Origin: Myxococcales bacterium | GTDB lineage: Bacteria; Myxococcota_A; Polyangia; Polyangiales; Houyiibacteriaceae | Assembly: GCA_024640845.1 (NCBI GenBank) | Contig: JAHEEE010000022.1 | Coordinates: 1-51,065 of the forward strand | Reading direction: 5' to 3' | Length of the DNA: 51,065 nt | In this document: positions 43,279-51,065 of the stretch, piece by piece | Numbering within the stretch: the stretch's first letter is position 1 | How the letters are laid out: each line of letters begins with the position of its first letter | The notes under the pieces: generated by a model | Database searches by the model: none | What the model was told of the DNA's origin: nothing | The model's input: the letters and a program-made list of their open reading frames with translations, nothing else | Position numbers and translations under genes: made by a program

Positions 43279-44406
43279 ATGGCCGCCGAAACACCAGTGG
43301 ATTCTGCCTTGGACGAAGTACGAAGGGCCGTTGCCACTGCAATGCAGCAGTTCGGGCCCGACTACTGGCGCGAGCAAGACGCGAACAAGACCTTCCCGAC
43401 CGAGTTCTTCGATACGATCGGCGAGGCGGGCTACTTCGGCACGTTCATCCCGGAGGTCTACGGCGGTGTCGATGCCGGCGCGCGCGTCGCATCCGTCCTG
43501 GTCGAGGAGATCAACCGCGCGGGGGGGGATGCTTCTTCCGTGAACGCGCAGATGGCGATCTGCCGAACGCTCGTGCTCCACGGCACCGAAGAGCAAAAGC
43601 AGCGCTACTTGCCCGGCGTCGCCAGCGGCGAGATTCGCTTCCTCACCGTCGCTGCAACCGAGCCCGACAGCGGCGCCAACATGAACGAGCTCGTGAGCAC
43701 TGCTCGTCGCGACGGCGACGCCTGGGTGCTCAACGCGAGCAAGGTCTTGATTTCCTTCGCCGCCCATACGCGTCTGATGATCCTGCTTGCCCGCGCCGAA
43801 GAGGGCACCACGCTCTTCCTGCTGGACCTCGAGGAAGCGGGCGACAGCGTCGAAATGCATCCGATCGACATGGTTGCTCACCGGATGACGTCGAGCCTTT
43901 TCATCGATGAGCTCCGCGTGTCGGACAGCGCGCGCATCGGGCCGGTCGGCGAGGGGCTCCCCTGCTTGATGAAGGGGTTCGTCATTCGCCGTGTCCTCGC
44001 GGCAGCCGAGGCCATCGGCAACGCCCGTTTCCTGCTCGACCGAAGCATCGATTACGCCAAGACCCGAAAGACCTTCGACGAGCTCATCGGCGTCAATCAA
44101 GGCATTCAGTACCCACTCGTGCAGGCCTACATGAAGGTCGAGGCGGCCGACCTCATGCGCTGGGACGTCCTGCGCCTCGTGGACGCGGGACGAGACGCGG
44201 TGCCCCGCTCGGCGATGGCCAAAGTGCTCGCTTCGGAGGCGGCATGGGAGACGACGCGGGCGGCATTGACGACGTTTGGCGGCTGGGGGCTCGCCTCCGA
44301 GTACCACGTCGAGCGAAAGCTCCGCGAGGGCACCGTGTACGTCTTCAATAACCTCTTGATGAACTTGATCGGCGACCGAGCGCTCGGGTTGCCCAAAAAG
44401 GGCTAG
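43279..44406 (+). CDS. Acyl-CoA dehydrogenase
   Basis: 375 residues. The FAD-dependent fold is clear: FFDTIGEAGYFGTFIPEVYGG at the N-terminus, FLTVAATEPDSGANMNELVSTA (ACAD signature 1 area) and TTFGGWGLASEYHVERKLREG at the C-terminus. In classical members the catalytic Glu lies in an IYEGT motif after this last block; here that place reads TVYVFNNLLM with no Glu, as in a known subgroup of actinobacterial FadE-like enzymes ending LGLPRSY (here LGLPKKG). The catalytic base therefore must lie elsewhere, or the enzyme uses another acyl substrate. It oxidises an acyl-CoA to its enoyl form, passing electrons to ETF. It is separated by 12 bases from the convergent radical SAM gene. Confidence 0.92.
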   Translation: MAAETPVDSALDEVRRAVATAMQQFGPDYWREQDANKTFPTEFFDTIGEAGYFGTFIPEVYGGVDAGARVASVLVEEINRAGGDASSVNAQMAICRTLVLHGTEEQKQRYLPGVASGEIRFLTVAATEPDSGANMNELVSTARRDGDAWVLNASKVLISFAAHTRLMILLARAEEGTTLFLLDLEEAGDSVEMHPIDMVAHRMTSSLFIDELRVSDSARIGPVGEGLPCLMKGFVIRRVLAAAEAIGNARFLLDRSIDYAKTRKTFDELIGVNQGIQYPLVQAYMKVEAADLMRWDVLRLVDAGRDAVPRSAMAKVLASEAAWETTRAALTTFGGWGLASEYHVERKLREGTVYVFNNLLMNLIGDRALGLPKKG

Positions 44407-44418
44407 GCGCGAGCGCTT

Positions 44419-45519
44419 TCAAGCCTCGGCCGCGTCCGGCTGATAGGCGCAGAGCGGGTCCTCGCCCAGCGGATCGCCCGTCATCGCGTACGCGCGGGCC
44501 CGGGAGCCGCCGCAGGAGAACTTGAACTCGCAGCGGCCGCAGCGGCCTCGGTAGTTGTGAGGGTCCTGAATCTCGTGGAGCGCGTCGGACTCGCGGTAGA
44601 TCTCGTCAAGCGGCTGTTCCTTCACGTTGCCGAGCAGCGGGTAGGGCAGGAAGCCGGCCGGGTACACCTCGCCGCGATGCGAGATGAAGATCACTCCATT
44701 CCCATCGCGAATTCCAAAGGCCATCGCTCGGGCGCGCCCCTGGATGTCCTCGATCGACATGCCCTCCGCCAGCTTTTGCTGAATCCAATACCGCCGGTAG
44801 TGCGGCGCTTCCGTCGTTCCAACCCGAAACGGTGCCTCATCTGAGATCGAATAGACCCACTCGAACAGCCGCTCGACGTCGTCGGCGCTTGGCGTGTGAA
44901 GCTCGGAGCCCCGCCCGACCGGCACCAGAAGGAACAGGCTCCACCGCCGCACCGGCGGAGCATGCTCGTTGCGAAGCAGCTCGTACATGGCCTTCACGTG
45001 CGGCAGGGTTTGCGACGTGATGGTGGTGTTGACCTGCACCGGAATGTGGTACTCGCGCGCCCACTGAAGGGCCTTCTGAGAATAATCGAAGGTCCCCGGC
45101 ACGTTCCGAAACGCGTCGTGAATCTCGGCAGTCGGTCCGTCGAGGCTCACGCCCATCGCACTCACCCCGAGCTCGTGAAAGCGGTCCACGGTCTCCCGTC
45201 GTAGGAGCGGCGTGGTGCTTGGCGTGATCGAGACGTGAATCGGCAGAGATCGCCCGTACTCGATGAGCTCGGCGATGTCGGGCCGCTTGAGGGGATCGCC
45301 GCCGGTGAGCACGAGCATGCTACCGAGCTCCTGCACGCTCCGCATCAGCGCTTTGCCCTGTTCGGTCGTGAGCTCCGCCGGATCGCGGTGCGGAATGGCG
45401 CTAGCGCGGCAATGCTGACACGCGAGATCGCAAGAGATTGTCGTTTCCCAATAGACGTTCCGCGGCTGCTTCCGATAAAGGAAGCCAGGATACTTGTCTC
45501 CGACAGTCTCGAGCTCCAT
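44419..45519 (-). CDS. Radical SAM/SPASM protein (TIGR04053-like, AhbD/NirJ-related)
   Basis: 366 residues from ATG 45519. The radical SAM motif CDLACQHC (C-x3-C-x2-C) is near residue 30, with LVLTGGDPLKR for SAM binding. The C-terminal SPASM region has CGRCEFKFSCGGSRARAYAMTGDP and then LCAYQ, enough cysteines for at least one auxiliary 4Fe-4S cluster. The combination of WETTISCDLACQHCRASA and the SPASM spacing matches the group named TIGR04053, which is related to AhbD (heme synthesis) and NirJ (heme d1). No precursor peptide or heme gene is nearby, so the substrate is open. Confidence 0.85.
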   Translation of the reverse strand: MELETVGDKYPGFLYRKQPRNVYWETTISCDLACQHCRASAIPHRDPAELTTEQGKALMRSVQELGSMLVLTGGDPLKRPDIAELIEYGRSLPIHVSITPSTTPLLRRETVDRFHELGVSAMGVSLDGPTAEIHDAFRNVPGTFDYSQKALQWAREYHIPVQVNTTITSQTLPHVKAMYELLRNEHAPPVRRWSLFLLVPVGRGSELHTPSADDVERLFEWVYSISDEAPFRVGTTEAPHYRRYWIQQKLAEGMSIEDIQGRARAMAFGIRDGNGVIFISHRGEVYPAGFLPYPLLGNVKEQPLDEIYRESDALHEIQDPHNYRGRCGRCEFKFSCGGSRARAYAMTGDPLGEDPLCAYQPDAAEA

Positions 45520-45555
45520 GGCCGGCGCTATAGCACCTGCACCGACCTGACGCGA

Positions 45556-46710
45556 CTACTCGAACAACGCCAAGTACTCGCCGTAGCCCTCTTCGGCGAG
45601 CTTCTCCTTCGGGATGAACCGCAGCGATGCGCTGTTGATGCAATACCGTTGGCCGGTCGGTGCTGGGCCGTCGCCGAAGACGTGCCCGAGATGGCTGTTG
45701 CCGTGCTTACTCCGCACCTCGGTTCGCGTCATCATCAGCTTGCTGTCGCTGTGCTCGGTGATGTTGGCTTTGTCGATTGGCTTGGAGAAGCTCGGCCACC
45801 CCGTGCCGCTATCATACTTGTCGGTAGAGCTGAAAAGCGGCTCACCACTCACCACGTCGACGTAGATGCCGTCCTTCTTGTTGTCCCAGAATTCGTTTCG
45901 GAACGGCGGCTCGGTGCCTTCTTCTTGCGTCACAGCGTACTGGAGCGGGGTCAGCTCTTTCTTCAGCTCGGACTCGGCGGGCTTCTCGTATCGCTTGCTC
46001 TTGTCGGACATCGAGGTCTTTCCTTTTGGCGGTTGTGGTGGCGGCAGTGGGCGGTCGCGCCAGGTGTCGTCGAGAAAACTCTGGCGTCCAGACCCAACCC
46101 GGTAGCGCTTGTAGTTGTCGGGGTTCTTTTTGTAGTAATCCTGATGATAGCTCTCAGCAGGGTAAAAGGGCTGCGCCCAGCGGATTTCGGTCACGATGGG
46201 CGCTTTGAACACGCCGCTCTTTTCGAGCTCGCGCTTCGAAGCCTCGGCGAGCTCCCGCTGCGTGGCGTCGCGAACGAAGATCGCCGTCCGGTACTGCCCG
46301 CCGCGGTCGGCGAACTGCCCACCGTCGTCGGTCGGGTCGATCTGCCGCCAGAACACCTTCAACAGGTACTCGTAGGAAATTTTCGTCGGGTCGAACACCA
46401 CCTGCACTGCTTCGACGTGCTGGGTTCGGCCGGAGCTGACTTCGGCGTACGATGGCGCTTTGGCCTTGCCGCCGGTGTACCCGGACGTGACGCTCACCAC
46501 GCCCGGGAGCTTCTCAAACGGTGGCTCCATGCACCAAAAGCATCCGCCGGCGAAAGTCGCTTTCGCGAGCTTGTCACCTTTCGCCGCCGTGCTTGCTTGC
46601 GCGTCCTTTGCTCGAGGAGTCTCGGCGTGCGTCGACGAGGCGATGATAGCCACTGCCATTGCAATGGCCATGATCGGCACCCCTATGAAAATCGTTCGCC
46701 AGCTGTTCAT
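45556..46710 (-). CDS. msrAB: Bifunctional methionine sulfoxide reductase MsrA-MsrB, envelope-anchored
   Basis: 384 residues. An N-terminal hydrophobic segment ([20 protein letters not shown]) is a signal peptide or anchor, so the enzyme works in the periplasm. The MsrA domain has [17 protein letters not shown]; no further Cys occurs in that domain, so recycling must use the CFWC pair or the MsrB side. After a linker the MsrB domain has [17 protein letters not shown] and the catalytic [11 protein letters not shown]; the two CxxC zinc ligand pairs are missing (VDVVSG in place of CVVCG), making it a zinc-free MsrB with a lone catalytic Cys. It repairs oxidised methionine in envelope proteins. 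No methionine sulfoxide reductase reductant gene is adjacent. Confidence 0.93.
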   Translation of the reverse strand: MNSWRTIFIGVPIMAIAMAVAIIASSTHAETPRAKDAQASTAAKGDKLAKATFAGGCFWCMEPPFEKLPGVVSVTSGYTGGKAKAPSYAEVSSGRTQHVEAVQVVFDPTKISYEYLLKVFWRQIDPTDDGGQFADRGGQYRTAIFVRDATQRELAEASKRELEKSGVFKAPIVTEIRWAQPFYPAESYHQDYYKKNPDNYKRYRVGSGRQSFLDDTWRDRPLPPPQPPKGKTSMSDKSKRYEKPAESELKKELTPLQYAVTQEEGTEPPFRNEFWDNKKDGIYVDVVSGEPLFSSTDKYDSGTGWPSFSKPIDKANITEHSDSKLMMTRTEVRSKHGNSHLGHVFGDGPAPTGQRYCINSASLRFIPKEKLAEEGYGEYLALFE

Positions 46711-46748
46711 CGTCTCACCTCTGAATCTAAGGCTCAGGGGTATTAACG

Positions 46749-47816
46749 CTACTGGCGCTCAGATGTTTCAGCCTTCTCGACAAAAAGCGTTTGTGTCGGG
46801 TAGGCAAACTCGATTCCTTCTTCCTGAAAGCGGCGGAAGATCGTGAGGTTGACCGCTTGAAGGATGTCCATGTGTTGCGCGTAGTCGGCCGACTCGACGA
46901 AGTAGACTGTCTCGAAATTCAACGAGGAATCGCCGTAGCTGGCGAAATGCGATCGGTCGAAACGAACTTTCTCACGCGCCTCCACAGCCTCGCGAATGAT
47001 GCCTGGGATCCGCTCTAGTTTGTCAGCCGGGGTCTGGTAGGTGACCCCCAAGGAAAACACCACACGTCGCTCGTTCATTCGGCCGAAGTTGCGAATTCGG
47101 CTGGTAAGTAGATCGTTGTTCGAGAACACGAGTTGTTCGCCCGAGATGCTCCTGATGCGAGTCGTCTTGATGCCTACGTGCTCGACCGCACCCGCTAGGT
47201 CACCAACGACGATGAAGTCTCCGTTGACGAATGGCTTGTCGAGGACAATCGAGAGCGAGGCAAAGAGGTCGCTGAGGACGTTCTGCACCGCGAGCGCAAT
47301 CGCGACGCCGCCAATGCCTAGGCCCGTCACTAGGGCGGTGACGTCCACACCCATGTTGTCGAGGATGAGCAGCAGGAGGATCGTCCAGAGCGCGAGCCGA
47401 ACGATGAAGCTCAGTGCGTTCATCGTCGTCCGGTTGGCTCCGTCTTCTTCCCTCTCACGGTAGTGCTGAAGCCAGATCTGAAGGCCGGTGCTCGCCCAAA
47501 CTCCGAGCTGGAGCCAGGTGGCGACCATGAGGATTCGCCAGCTCATCCCGCGTAGATTGTCGGGCAGTGCGAGCACGGCCGTGCCCAAGTACACGGACAC
47601 GATGAACAGGTAGATCAGCTTCGTCTTGCGCAGGGCTCCAATGATGACGTCGTCGATGACCGTGCTCGTGGCCTTCGCCAGCCGCTGGACGCGCACGATG
47701 AGAACCCGCTGGACGAGGCGCAGCACCAAAAGCGAACCGAGCGTTATTCCAAGCGCGGTCAGCCAGATTCTGATCTCGTTTCCGTAAAAGACGTTGGTGA
47801 TTTCAGGCACGTCCAC
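46749..47816 (-). CDS. MscS-type mechanosensitive channel
   Basis: 355 residues. Five or so membrane helices ([61 protein letters not shown]) are followed by the pore helix with Gly/Ala packing [27 protein letters not shown]. The cytoplasmic beta/alpha domain has [30 protein letters not shown] and [14 protein letters not shown]. It would open under membrane tension to release solutes in hypo-osmotic shock. Its start overlaps the end of the Tag glycosylase gene by 14 bases, so the two may be co-transcribed. Confidence 0.95.
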   Translation of the reverse strand: MDVPEITNVFYGNEIRIWLTALGITLGSLLVLRLVQRVLIVRVQRLAKATSTVIDDVIIGALRKTKLIYLFIVSVYLGTAVLALPDNLRGMSWRILMVATWLQLGVWASTGLQIWLQHYREREEDGANRTTMNALSFIVRLALWTILLLLILDNMGVDVTALVTGLGIGGVAIALAVQNVLSDLFASLSIVLDKPFVNGDFIVVGDLAGAVEHVGIKTTRIRSISGEQLVFSNNDLLTSRIRNFGRMNERRVVFSLGVTYQTPADKLERIPGIIREAVEAREKVRFDRSHFASYGDSSLNFETVYFVESADYAQHMDILQAVNLTIFRRFQEEGIEFAYPTQTLFVEKAETSERQ

Positions 47817-48426
47817 CTCTTGAAATGCGATCGCGGATGGAGCAACCCCAGAGGTGGTCGTTGACCAGCCCCATGGCCTGCATGAAGGCGTAGACCGTCG
47901 TCGGGCCCACGAAAGACCAACCGCGTCGCTTGAGCTCCTTGCTCAGCGCCGTCGAGGTCGGAGTCTTGGAAAGGATCACAGGCGCCCCGTCGCTCATCTT
48001 CGGCGGACGCTCGCTGGCCGGCGGCACGTGTCGCCAAAAGAACGCTGAAAGGGAACCAAATTCCTCTTCCATCTCGATCGCGCGCCTCGCGTTGTTGATC
48101 GTCGATTCGATCTTAGCGCGGTGCCGCACGATCCCCGCGTCCCCAAGCAGCCGCTCGACGCTCCTTCGGTTGAAGCGCGCGACGCGGTGGTAGTCGAACC
48201 CGGCAAACGCCTTTCGAAAGTTGTCCCGCTTCCGGAGAATCGTGAGCCAGCTCAGCCCCGATTGAAACCCTTCGAGGCAGATCTTCTCGAAGAGCCGCAC
48301 GTCATCATGGACCGGCCATCCCCACTCCTCATCGTGATACGCGACGTAGTCCGGCGCGCTCCCGCACCACCAACACCGCTCGACCCCGTCCTCCCCGAGA
48401 ACGAGCCCCTTCTTCACCGAAGTCAC
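47803..48426 (-). CDS. tag: DNA-3-methyladenine glycosylase I
   Basis: 207 residues, typical of the family. The zinc-binding motif residues are present: RCWWCGS near the N-terminus (Cys) and NDHLWGC near the C-terminus (His, Cys). Other family blocks are YHDEEWGWPVHDD, LFEKICLEGFQSGLSW, and WSFVGPTTVYAFMQAMG. It removes 3-methyladenine from alkylated DNA in base-excision repair. The start at 48426 lies 18 bases from the ferredoxin stop; the 14-base overlap with mscS downstream suggests an operon by convenience. Confidence 0.94.
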   Translation of the reverse strand: MTSVKKGLVLGEDGVERCWWCGSAPDYVAYHDEEWGWPVHDDVRLFEKICLEGFQSGLSWLTILRKRDNFRKAFAGFDYHRVARFNRRSVERLLGDAGIVRHRAKIESTINNARRAIEMEEEFGSLSAFFWRHVPPASERPPKMSDGAPVILSKTPTSTALSKELKRRGWSFVGPTTVYAFMQAMGLVNDHLWGCSIRDRISRGGRA

Positions 48427-48444
48427 GGCGGCGACGCTATCACA

Positions 48445-48636
48445 TCACTCCTCGAGAGAGATCGCTTGCTCGGGGCATGCGTCGACGGCGTCTTGGGCCG
48501 CTTCTCGCAGCTCCTCGGGTGGATTGTGGTTCAACACCACCAAGCTGCCGTCGGGCGCAAAATCAAAGAGCTCGGGCGCCGCGCCGCGGCACTGCGCGTG
48601 GAGCTTGCATCGGCTCGGATCGAATACGATTTTCAT
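48445..48636 (-). CDS. 3Fe-4S-type ferredoxin, P450 partner
   Basis: 63 residues. The three cysteines CKLHAQC (Cys10, Cys16) and ACP (Cys54) with a non-Cys in the second position of the usual C-x2-C-x2-C identify the single-cluster 3Fe-4S ferredoxins that deliver electrons to bacterial cytochromes P450. It is 13 bases downstream of the P450 gene, so the two are co-transcribed and functionally paired. A ferredoxin reductase is not in the window. Confidence 0.93.
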   Translation of the reverse strand: MKIVFDPSRCKLHAQCRGAAPELFDFAPDGSLVVLNHNPPEELREAAQDAVDACPEQAISLEE

Positions 48637-48649
48637 GGCTTACCCCTCC

Positions 48650-49852
48650 TCAACGAGCTTCGAGCACCGCGGGGAACTTCGAGAGACCACGCGTGAAGGA
48701 CGACGAGACGTACTCGACCTCTTTGCCCTCGGGGACGCGAATCGCTTTGACCCGCTTGGTCATCTCCTCGAGCGAGAGTCGCACCTCCAAGCGCGCCAAC
48801 GACGCGCCCAGGCAAAAGTGCGGACCGAGGCCGAACGACAGATGGCGTGCCTCCTTCGAAAAGTCCCGGAAAATGTTGAACTCGTGCGGGTTCTTGAACT
48901 TGCGTGGGTCACGGTTGGCAGCGGGGTAGGTCAGACCGACTTGCTCACCTTCCTTGATCACCTTGCCGTACATCTCGTAGTCGCGCGTCGCCGTGCGGTA
49001 CATGTTGACGAACGGACATACCCACCGAATGATCTCTTCGACCGCGTTCGGGATGAGTGATGGGTCTTCGTAGAGCGCGTCGTATTGCTTCTGGTCGAGC
49101 GACAGTTGATGCAGGCCGCCCGCGATGGCGCTACGCGTCGTCTCTGCGCCACCCACGTTGAGTAAGACGTGTTCGAAGAGAAGTTGCGACTCGTCGAGCT
49201 TCTCGCCGTCGATCTCCGCGTTCATCCAGATGCTGAGCAGGTCCGAGCCCTTGCAGCCCGCGGCAATGCGATCCTGGTACATCTCTTCGTGGTGCATGCA
49301 GAAGTTCTCGAAGGCGTCGTTCACTTCGTCGGTGACGTATTCGGGCCCGCATCCCCCGACGATGATCTGGTTGATCCAGGTCATCACCGCGGCTCTCTTC
49401 TCCTCGGGAATGGCGAGCATGTCGGCGATCAGGCGCGCTGGGAGGGCGCCGGCCAGGTCGGCAACGATCTCGACTTCATCCTTTTGGAGCATGCTTCCCA
49501 CGAGCTCGATCACGATCTCCCGCGCCCGGTCTTCCATTTTGCGCATCTGACGAGGCGTGAAGCCCGAGGACACGAGCGCCCGCTGCTTACTGTGCTGCTC
49601 ACCGTCCTGGTAGATCATGCCGGGATCGGGCGGAATGTTCGGGCGAACTCCCTCCGCGTTGATGAAGGTCTCCGTGTCTCGTTCGATCGTGACGATGTCG
49701 TCGTAACGGAAGACCTCCCAAACACCGTTGGTCTCGTCGAAGTAGAGCGGCTCGTGCTCGAGGAAGTAGTCGTACATCTCGTACGGGTTGTCGTGTGTCG
49801 AGGGCGCGCAGAAATCGACGTTCTCGAACTTCACGGGACACTTGTTTGCCAC
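48650..49852 (-). CDS. Cytochrome P450
   Basis: 400 residues from GTG 49852, chosen because GGAGG (49858-49862) is 5 bases upstream; a TTG at 49864 gives four more residues but has no site. The heme ligand motif is SFGLGPHFCLGASLARLE (Cys about 347), the I-helix oxygen-activation motif is VGGAETTRSAIAGG (about 233-246) and the ExxR is EEIIRW. The I-helix sequence and HLSFGLGPHFCLGA resemble CYP125/142-type steroid-acting or CYP107-like P450s, but substrate assignment is only a guess. It is soluble and class I. The upstream region has nested AGTTTAC inverted repeats over a candidate promoter. Confidence 0.94.
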   Translation of the reverse strand: MANKCPVKFENVDFCAPSTHDNPYEMYDYFLEHEPLYFDETNGVWEVFRYDDIVTIERDTETFINAEGVRPNIPPDPGMIYQDGEQHSKQRALVSSGFTPRQMRKMEDRAREIVIELVGSMLQKDEVEIVADLAGALPARLIADMLAIPEEKRAAVMTWINQIIVGGCGPEYVTDEVNDAFENFCMHHEEMYQDRIAAGCKGSDLLSIWMNAEIDGEKLDESQLLFEHVLLNVGGAETTRSAIAGGLHQLSLDQKQYDALYEDPSLIPNAVEEIIRWVCPFVNMYRTATRDYEMYGKVIKEGEQVGLTYPAANRDPRKFKNPHEFNIFRDFSKEARHLSFGLGPHFCLGASLARLEVRLSLEEMTKRVKAIRVPEGKEVEYVSSSFTRGLSKFPAVLEAR

Positions 49853-50151
49853 GGGATCCTCCAAAGATATCCGTTGGATCGAATATAAGTTTACTCTATG
49901 TAAACTAAGGATAGTTTAGAACAAGTTCTACCCCGGTCAAGGCCAAACGATCGCCGCGACCCAACGATGACAATCGGTCGCGACGCTCTGCGCTGGACGC
50001 CCGGAGAATCGGTCGCGACGCACGTGCTCGGGAGCGGGTCCCGCTCGGCCGACTCGATACGCCGGTATACGACTCGCCTCCCGCCCACTCCCTGTGCCGC
50101 GCATCCCGACCGATTCTCCTCAGTAGACGCAAGCGCCCCCAAGTCGGCAGC
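49853..50151. promoter_or_regulatory. P450 promoter region, regulatory repeats and remaining intergenic DNA
   Basis: The largest gap in the window (299 bases). On the minus strand TTGACC (49935-49940) and TAAACT (about 49913-49918), with 16 bases between, form a plausible promoter for the P450/ferredoxin pair. Farther away, a 15-bp direct repeat (AATCGGTCGCGACGC at 49972-49986 and 50007-50021) and a 13-bp inverted copy of part of it (50003-50015 against 50107-50119) are of unknown role. No small gene is evident. Confidence 0.55.
49888..49917. promoter_or_regulatory. Nested AGTTTAC inverted repeats, TetR-like operator
   Basis: AGTTTAC (49888-49894) and GTAAACT (49900-49906) are exact reverse complements with a 5-base spacer. 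AAACTA (49902-49907) and TAGTTT (49912-49917) form a second, overlapping pair with a 4-base spacer, so three half-sites are evenly spread. They overlap the candidate -10 element and the start of the P450 transcript. The form fits a TetR-family or similar dimeric repressor; no TetR gene is in the window. Confidence 0.6.
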
Positions 50152-51021
50152 CTAGACCTTCCGCGCCATGATCGCCCACGTGCTCGAGGGCATCCACACA
50201 CCGTCCTCGCGCAGATACGGCTCCATCAGCTCGTGCAGGTCTTTGCGAACCTCGGGCAATTTCTGCTGACCGAGCTCGCCTGCTTCGCGGATGATCTCGC
50301 CGGAAGGGCCGACCAGGAGTTGGTAGTCGATCGCCTCGTTGATATCCCGTCCGATGCAGACGTCGGCATCGATCTGCTTGAAGAGCTCGACCTCGGGGAA
50401 GCCTGCGGCCTCGAGCATCGCGCGGTCGGTTTCTTCGCTGGCCATCGAGAAGGGGCCGGGGCCGCAGGTGGAGGCGCCGTCACCGGGCGGAGGCAAGTGC
50501 CGGAGGGCGACTTCCTTGGCTGCGCCCCAACAAGGGTTGTCTGCGAGCGAGCGCCACACGATGAGACACACCTTGCCGCCGGGCTTGAGTGCCCGGTGGG
50601 CGTTTCTGAGCGCGCGGACCGCACTCTGAAAGAACATCACGCCGAAGCGCGAATAGACGACGTCGAAATAGGCCTCGGGTAGGTCGCATACCTGCGCATC
50701 GCCAATCTCGTAGCGCACATTCGTCGCTTTCGCCTCATCGCGCTCTTGGTTGGCGATGTCGATGAACGAGTCTGTGCAGTCGATCCCAACCACCTCGCCA
50801 GTCGGTCCGACGATTCGCGAGATCTCGAGGGCCGTTTCGCCAAACCCGCAACCCACATCGAGCACCTTGTCGCCTTCTTGGATCCCGAAATCCGCATAGG
50901 CGATGTCGCTGTGGATCTTCCCATTGCCCGAAAGCAAATGTCGAAACCGAATCCACTTCGGCGTCAGAATCTCATTCCAACACTCGACGAACCCAAGATT
51001 GTCGGAGGCAACATCAGTCAT
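50152..51021 (-). CDS. Class I SAM-dependent methyltransferase
   Basis: 289 residues from Met at 51021; an in-frame start at 51060 near the window edge adds 13. The SAM-binding motif I is VLDVGCGFGETALEIS, then VVGIDCTDSFI at the end of strand beta-2, GDAQVCDLPEAYFDVVYSRFGVMFF as the acidic motif, and ALKPGGKVCLIVWRSL. It belongs to the UbiE/COQ5-like group (Methyltransf_11/25) that methylates small molecules such as quinones or lipids. It lies upstream of the P450 and on the same strand, but 299 bases with repeats separate them, so an operon is unlikely. The gene after the window is unknown. Confidence 0.88.
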   Translation of the reverse strand: MTDVASDNLGFVECWNEILTPKWIRFRHLLSGNGKIHSDIAYADFGIQEGDKVLDVGCGFGETALEISRIVGPTGEVVGIDCTDSFIDIANQERDEAKATNVRYEIGDAQVCDLPEAYFDVVYSRFGVMFFQSAVRALRNAHRALKPGGKVCLIVWRSLADNPCWGAAKEVALRHLPPPGDGASTCGPGPFSMASEETDRAMLEAAGFPEVELFKQIDADVCIGRDINEAIDYQLLVGPSGEIIREAGELGQQKLPEVRKDLHELMEPYLREDGVWMPSSTWAIMARKV

Positions 51022-51065
51022 AGAAACGAGATTGCGCCTAGCCCACGAGAAATACAACACCTGGC

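Noticed and set aside
41903-43342. Long upstream extension of the lipoprotein frame
   Set aside because: It would run antisense through the PGAP1-like gene. The signal peptide and lipobox place the start at 41902.
1-51065. tRNA, rRNA, transposase, integrase or phage genes
   Set aside because: No tRNA cloverleaf with a T-loop consensus, rRNA signature, inverted-repeat-bounded transposase, or integrase motif was recognised by eye. A covariance-model search could still find a small RNA.

Overview
The window is a gene-dense, high-GC stretch of a Gram-negative chromosome with about 47 protein genes, no RNA genes, no insertion sequences and no CRISPR. Lipoproteins with Gly/Ser-rich linkers after the lipobox, an outer-membrane barrel, an LpoB/COG3014 pair, an F420-type LLM oxidoreductase and a P450/ferredoxin pair together suggest a Myxococcota-like (deltaproteobacterial) organism. 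This is an inference from gene content, not a phylogenetic result. No stretch over 300 bases lacks a gene; the longest gap is 49853-50151.

Layout. 1-1886: 3' part of a DUF3604 (PHP-like) gene, converging on an AraC regulator. 2647-9359: AraC regulator divergent from a tight five-gene operon: glycyl radical enzyme (GRE), its radical-SAM activase, and a HlyD-type adaptor / FtsX-type permease / ATPase exporter (DevBCA-like order). The first four junctions all overlap by 1-4 bases. 9429-14418: pectin-acetylesterase-like lipoprotein, RCK-gated K+ channel and type III glutamine synthetase. 14451-18657 (minus): LysR-divergent operon (NmrA-like, DUF1295, YbjT-like, CPBP protease) followed by a Fur-family regulator and AhpC peroxiredoxin with a perfect 21-bp palindrome at the regulator start. 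18731-25239: LysR, dienelactone hydrolase with a small coupled gene, RNA m5U methyltransferase, lipoprotein hydrolase, coiled-coil membrane protein and outer-membrane barrel.

25363-31591: LpoB and COG3014 lipoproteins, then MetY and a MetX-MetW fusion for methionine synthesis, then the LLM oxidoreductase. 31653-36585: HtrA-like protease, then a coupled carbohydrate cassette (GT8 glycosyltransferase, GH13 enzyme, small secreted protein, 81-residue protein). 36663-43252: alpha/alpha-toroid-like protein, CLC-CBS-RCK_C chloride channel, PlsC acyltransferase, lipoprotein, PGAP1-like hydrolase. 43279-51021: acyl-CoA dehydrogenase, radical SAM/SPASM protein, MsrA-MsrB fusion, MscS channel, 3-methyladenine glycosylase, P450 with its 3Fe-4S ferredoxin, and a SAM methyltransferase.

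The most promising unexplained elements are the GRE with an atypical active-site loop (GCSET) linked to an exporter, the coupled GT8-GH13 cassette, the MetX-MetW fusion, the CLC-CBS-RCK_C fusion, and two well-formed operators (Fur palindrome; nested AGTTTAC repeats at the P450 promoter). Oxygen-sensitive radical chemistry beside a P450, peroxiredoxin and Msr enzymes suggests a facultative or micro-oxic lifestyle.
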